64,000 bases of DNA from Rhizobium sp. Root274 (GTDB taxonomy: Bacteria > Pseudomonadota > Alphaproteobacteria > Rhizobiales > Rhizobiaceae): contig NZ_LMJE01000007.1 of NCBI RefSeq assembly GCF_001429245.1, forward strand, positions 721,127 to 785,126. Reading direction: 5' to 3'. Below, piece after piece: positions 61,101-64,000 of this stretch. Below the pieces are notes generated by a model. The model was not told the origin of the DNA, did not search any database, and saw nothing but the letters and a program-made list of their open reading frames with translations. Position 1 is the first letter of the stretch, and the number at the start of each line of letters is the position of its first letter. The position numbers and the translations under genes are program-made.

Positions 61101-62093
61101 ATGTTTCCGCTGACCAGCCCCATTCCTGGCCTTGTATGGGCCTATCGCATCCTACCGGGCCTTCGCAGCGAGCGCCTGCCGGCCGACTGCTCGGCGCTGG
61201 ACGTCCAGCCGGGCCATGGCTTTGTCTGGCTGCACCTCAACCTCGCCGACACCCGCCTGCCCGCTTTCCTGGAACAGTTTCCCGGCCTGACGCCGCCCGT
61301 CCTCTCGGCGCTCACCACCCACGACACCCATGCCGCCCTCGCCATCGACGAGGGCCTGCTGTTCGGCACGCTGGTCGACTTTCAGCGGGAGTTCGACGCG
61401 ACGACCCGCGACATAGGCTGGCTGCATTTCGCGCTCTCGGATCGCTTCATCATCACCACCCGGCTGCAGCCGATCCGCTCCGTCGACAAGGTGCGCGCCG
61501 CCGTGGAAAAAAATGCCGCCCGCTATGCCTCGCCGCTCCAGCTCTTCGAAGTTCTGGTCGCCGAATTCCAGCGCGGCCTGATCGTCGTGGTGCTCGAGCT
61601 GACGGACGAATTGAACCAGATCGAGGACCTCGTCTATGGCAGCGAGTTGCGCGACGAGCGCCGCCGCCTTACCCCCGTCCGACGCCTGATCGTGCGGTTG
61701 CACCGCCATTTGCGCACCATGCTACTGATCATGCGCAGCGCATCCGCCACTGATGACGACGAGATGCCCGACGGTGTCGAGGACAGCCTCGTGCGCCTCT
61801 CGGCCCGGCTCGAAGCGGTCGATCAGGACGTGCAGGCGCTGGCCGATCGCGCGCGGCTTCTGCACGAAGAACTGGATTCCAAGCAAAGTGCAGAGACGAA
61901 TCGGCATCTCTACATCCTGTCGCTGATGACCGCCCTCCTCCTGCCGCCCTCGCTGGTGACCGGCTTCTTCGGCATGAACACCACCAGCCTGCCCTTTGCC
62001 GAAGGCCTGCACGGCACCGCCTATGCCTTCGGCTTCATCGTGATCTCGGTCATGCTGTCCTGGTGGGTTTTGCGCCGAACCGGCATCCTTTAG
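61101..62093 (+). CDS. CorA/ZntB-family divalent-metal transporter
   Basis: A 330-aa protein. A long cytoplasmic N-terminal domain with coiled coil (~150-270) is followed by two C-terminal membrane helices joined by the GMN motif (FGMNTTSLPF, residues 291-293). That is the CorA fold; the FGMN-T-x-x-x-P sequence and N-terminus are closest to ZntB, a Zn2+ transporter, rather than Mg2+ CorA. It is divergent from serC. Confidence 0.88.
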   Translation: MFPLTSPIPGLVWAYRILPGLRSERLPADCSALDVQPGHGFVWLHLNLADTRLPAFLEQFPGLTPPVLSALTTHDTHAALAIDEGLLFGTLVDFQREFDATTRDIGWLHFALSDRFIITTRLQPIRSVDKVRAAVEKNAARYASPLQLFEVLVAEFQRGLIVVVLELTDELNQIEDLVYGSELRDERRRLTPVRRLIVRLHRHLRTMLLIMRSASATDDDEMPDGVEDSLVRLSARLEAVDQDVQALADRARLLHEELDSKQSAETNRHLYILSLMTALLLPPSLVTGFFGMNTTSLPFAEGLHGTAYAFGFIVISVMLSWWVLRRTGIL

Positions 62094-62105
62094 CGTCTTC
62101 AAACG

Positions 62106-62130
62106 AAAAAGGGCCCCGTGGGGGGCCCTT
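62106..62130. terminator. Hairpin terminator between convergent genes
   Basis: Perfect 9-bp stem AAGGGCCCC / GGGGCCCTT with a 4-base loop, between zntB-like and the outer-membrane gene; A-run on the left, so it terminates better on the minus strand. Confidence 0.7.
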
Positions 62131-62177
62131 GAACCTGATCTCTCATATGGCTGCCGACTTGAGCCGGCACCTAGAGA

Positions 62178-63017
62178 TTATTTGTAGACGATCGGCTGCG
62201 GCGGCGGCTCGTAAGCGACCGGCTGTTCGCAACCGCCGAAAACGTAACGTGCGCCGGCATGGATGTCGTGGCTGTAGAAGCCCTTGTCGTAGCCCGGGCC
62301 ACCATTGGCCTGATAGCCGAACATGTCGCCACCCAGCGTCTGGCGGAAGCGATAACCGATGTCGGCCTTGACGTTGCAGGTCACGTCGATCGAGGCGCCA
62401 GCCATCAGCTGATAGGCAAAGCGCCAGCTGCCCTTGCCGCCGTGTTCTTCGGTACCATCGCAACCGCCGCCATCGTCCTGGCAGGCGGTGTTACGCAAAT
62501 TGTCCCACTTCACGTAGGAGCCACCGATGCCGGCGCCGACGTAAGGCGTGAAATAGGCATAGGATCCCAGATCAACATAGGCGTTGGCCATCAGCGTGTA
62601 AGCTTTCATGGCGGCGAGATCGGTCGATGTGCAGGCTTCGAGCGGCGAGCCGCACTGGCCTGTCGTCGAGCCTCTAAAGTCTGACTTGAACATGTAGTCG
62701 AATGTCAGATCGGTGCGCAGGTAGCTGTTGACCTGATAACCCACACCACCGCCGACAGTGAAATTGTCCTTGATCGAAGCAGTGGTGAAATCAGTGAGGC
62801 TGCTGTTGGAGCCCTGGAAGTAGTCAGCTCCGCGCAGCTTGTTGATGCTGTAACCGAGATCACCTCGCAGATACCAGCCGGAGGCTTCCGAAACGGTGAC
62901 TTCCGGAGCGTCGACATAGGGCTGCGGCTGCGGCTCAGGCTGATAAAGATCGGCAGAATGGGCTGCCGAACTTGCCAGCATGGCAACTGCAGCAACTGCA
63001 AGAATCATTTTGGTCAT
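62178..63017 (-). CDS. Outer-membrane beta-barrel protein (Omp25/Omp31-like)
   Basis: A 279-aa protein with a 22-residue signal peptide (ILAVAAVAMLASSAAHSA), a Pro/Gln-rich N-terminal linker and a barrel of alternating strands (GWYLRGDLGYSINKL; FTVGGGVGYQV; YFTPYVGAGIGGSYV). It ends PQPIVYK after a proline stretch. It resembles the porin-like Omp31/RopB family that is abundant in rhizobial outer membranes and interacts with LPS. The role is structural or porin-like. A GGAGTCTCC site precedes the ATG. Confidence 0.85.
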   Translation of the reverse strand: MTKMILAVAAVAMLASSAAHSADLYQPEPQPQPYVDAPEVTVSEASGWYLRGDLGYSINKLRGADYFQGSNSSLTDFTTASIKDNFTVGGGVGYQVNSYLRTDLTFDYMFKSDFRGSTTGQCGSPLEACTSTDLAAMKAYTLMANAYVDLGSYAYFTPYVGAGIGGSYVKWDNLRNTACQDDGGGCDGTEEHGGKGSWRFAYQLMAGASIDVTCNVKADIGYRFRQTLGGDMFGYQANGGPGYDKGFYSHDIHAGARYVFGGCEQPVAYEPPPQPIVYK

Positions 63018-63290
63018 GACAGGAGACTCCAAAATCCCAGAGTTGTCTCATCAGGCCGTCTGCTGCCTGAGAATGTGAACTGCGAGGGATAATGGAGTGG
63101 AAAAGTTAAGTTCGGATTAACTACGGACGTTAACTATAGCCATCAAATATCGTGCGGACGCGATACTTCAAAGCGCAGTCTTCTCCGCGGATTCCTGCAG
63201 AAATTTGAAGTGGAAACGCGTCGCCGAGCCTGAAAAAAAGAAAGCCACCGCGCATCGTCTCATGACACGGTGGCGAGGCTTGCGATGCAA
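63018..63290. other. 273-base intergenic region
   Basis: AT-rich promoter-like sequence next to the outer-membrane gene; no gene seen. A short poly-A stretch and a C-rich dyad near the LLM gene may belong to its terminator. Confidence 0.4.
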
Positions 63291-64000
63291 CTATTCGGCC
63301 GCAACACCGATATCGGCGCGGTCGCGCAATTCGGCAAACAACTCGACCGAACGCAGCCGCGCATTGAGATCGTGGATCGGCGTCGAGACAATGATCTCGT
63401 CGGGCGCCACTTCCGCCATCAGCGCCTCGAGCTTGCGGGCCGCCGTATCGGACGAACCGACGATGGCATAACGCAACGTGTGTTCGACGCCGATCCTTTC
63501 AATCTCCGACCAGAAGCCGTCCATGCTCTCGACCGGTCGCGGAAACGGCCGGCGCACATTGCGTCTCAGATTGACGAATTGCTGCTGCGCCGAGGTGAAA
63601 AGGCGGGTTGCCTCCTGATCGGTGTCCGCGACAGCCGCCATCACGCCCACCATCACATGGGGAGACTGCAAGGCCTCTGACGGCTCGAAGCGCTGGCGGT
63701 AGATCTCCACCGCCTCGCCGAGCTGGTCGGGCGCGAAATGCGACGCAAAGGCGTAAGGCAGACCGAGTGCTGCGGCGAGATGCGCGCTGTAGAGGCTGGA
63801 GCCGAGCAACCAGATCGGCACATGGCTGCGCATGCCCGGCACTGCGAGCAGCCCTTGATCCTCCGTCGGCTCGCCAAGCAGCCGCTGCAACTCGATGATA
63901 TCATGCGGGAAACTTTCAACGCCCGCATCCATGTTGCGCCTCAAGGCACGGGCGGTCCGCATGTCGGTACCCGGTGCACGACCAAGACCGAGATCGACAC
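63291..64000 (-). CDS. LLM-class flavin-dependent oxidoreductase (luciferase-like), 5' truncated
   Basis: The frame runs off the right edge; ~235 C-terminal residues are visible, ending at 63291. [11 protein letters not shown] is the conserved turn of bacterial luciferase-like enzymes, and [18 protein letters not shown] is the usual C-terminal phosphate/flavin segment. It is an FMNH2- or F420-dependent monooxygenase family member of unknown substrate. The start lies outside the window. Confidence 0.85.
   Translation of the reverse strand, partial: VDLGLGRAPGTDMRTARALRRNMDAGVESFPHDIIELQRLLGEPTEDQGLLAVPGMRSHVPIWLLGSSLYSAHLAAALGLPYAFASHFAPDQLGEAVEIYRQRFEPSEALQSPHVMVGVMAAVADTDQEATRLFTSAQQQFVNLRRNVRRPFPRPVESMDGFWSEIERIGVEHTLRYAIVGSSDTAARKLEALMAEVAPDEIIVSTPIHDLNARLRSVELFAELRDRADIGVAAE

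Overview
The window reads as chromosomal DNA of an alphaproteobacterium of the order Hyphomicrobiales (Rhizobiales), most likely family Rhizobiaceae (Agrobacterium/Rhizobium/Sinorhizobium relatives). The grounds are a CtrA-SciP-ChpT cell-cycle block, an alphaproteobacterial RpoH, a dctA/dctBD locus with the rhizobial sigma-54 layout, a serC-serA operon with a structured leader, ThuA/ThuB-type genes, and GC-rich palindromic intergenic repeats of the rhizobial mosaic type. Genus-level identity is inference; no rRNA is present.

Layout. 1-1.6 kb: the 3' end of a DUF2793 (phage or gene-transfer-agent type) gene and a LuxR-type regulator. 2.0-8.2 kb: cell-cycle block with sciP, a PqiA-like membrane protein, a small GNAT protein, a FliJ-like protein, ctrA, an orphan receiver protein, chpT, the envelope protein EipA and a membrane-anchored coiled-coil protein. 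8.2-12.7 kb: SpoU methyltransferase, DUF6476 protein, RluD-type pseudouridine synthase, DMT exporter, rpoH. 12.8-20.4 kb: ABC-2 exporter, a large Pro/Ala/Glu-rich membrane protein, purA, DMT transporter, metallophosphatase. 20.6-29.3 kb: a catabolic-looking cluster with a creatininase-family hydrolase, LysR regulator, NMT1-type ABC importer, CodA-like deaminase, FAD-linked oxidase and flavodoxin-fold reductase. 29.3-34.4 kb: two small envelope-type proteins, then an amine-oxidation operon (DAO-type oxidase, aldehyde dehydrogenase, DMT transporter, RidA). 34.6-39.4 kb: ung, a GT21-like glycosyltransferase, a GMC dehydrogenase with its Tat-exported small subunit, a glyoxalase-fold protein. 39.7-44.8 kb: RHH protein and the C4-dicarboxylate locus dctA / dctB-dctD. 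44.8-49.3 kb: HpcH/HpaI aldolase, SpeE-like protein, dipeptide epimerase, mnmA, tRNA-Met. 49.4-51.1 kb: a lower-GC two-gene insert next to the tRNA. 51.1-57.7 kb: ThuA/ThuB-like pair, lipoprotein lytic transglycosylase, Tim44-domain protein, cyanide-insensitive-type bd oxidase with a 37-aa DUF2474 subunit. 58.0-64.0 kb: serC-serA, CorA/ZntB transporter, outer-membrane beta-barrel protein, and a truncated LLM-type flavin oxidoreductase.

How parts work together. ChpT passes phosphate to CtrA, SciP restrains CtrA, and CtrA-like boxes precede sciP and lie between chpT and eipA; four GANTC (CcrM) sites lie in the ctrA upstream region. DctB/DctD sense C4-dicarboxylates and drive dctA from a textbook sigma-54 promoter with two tandem upstream DctD-like sites. 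RpoH appears to have its own RpoH-type promoter. SerC and SerA are consecutive enzymes of serine synthesis.

The best candidates for something undescribed are the two-gene DUF4365 module beside tRNA-Met (possible defence module, function unproven), the Shine-Dalgarno-sequestering hairpin with a 17-codon leader ORF at about 6.96-7.05 kb, the degenerate receiver between ctrA and chpT, and the LysR/NMT1/CodA/FAD-oxidase catabolic cluster. All calls come from reading the sequence and translations; no database search was possible.
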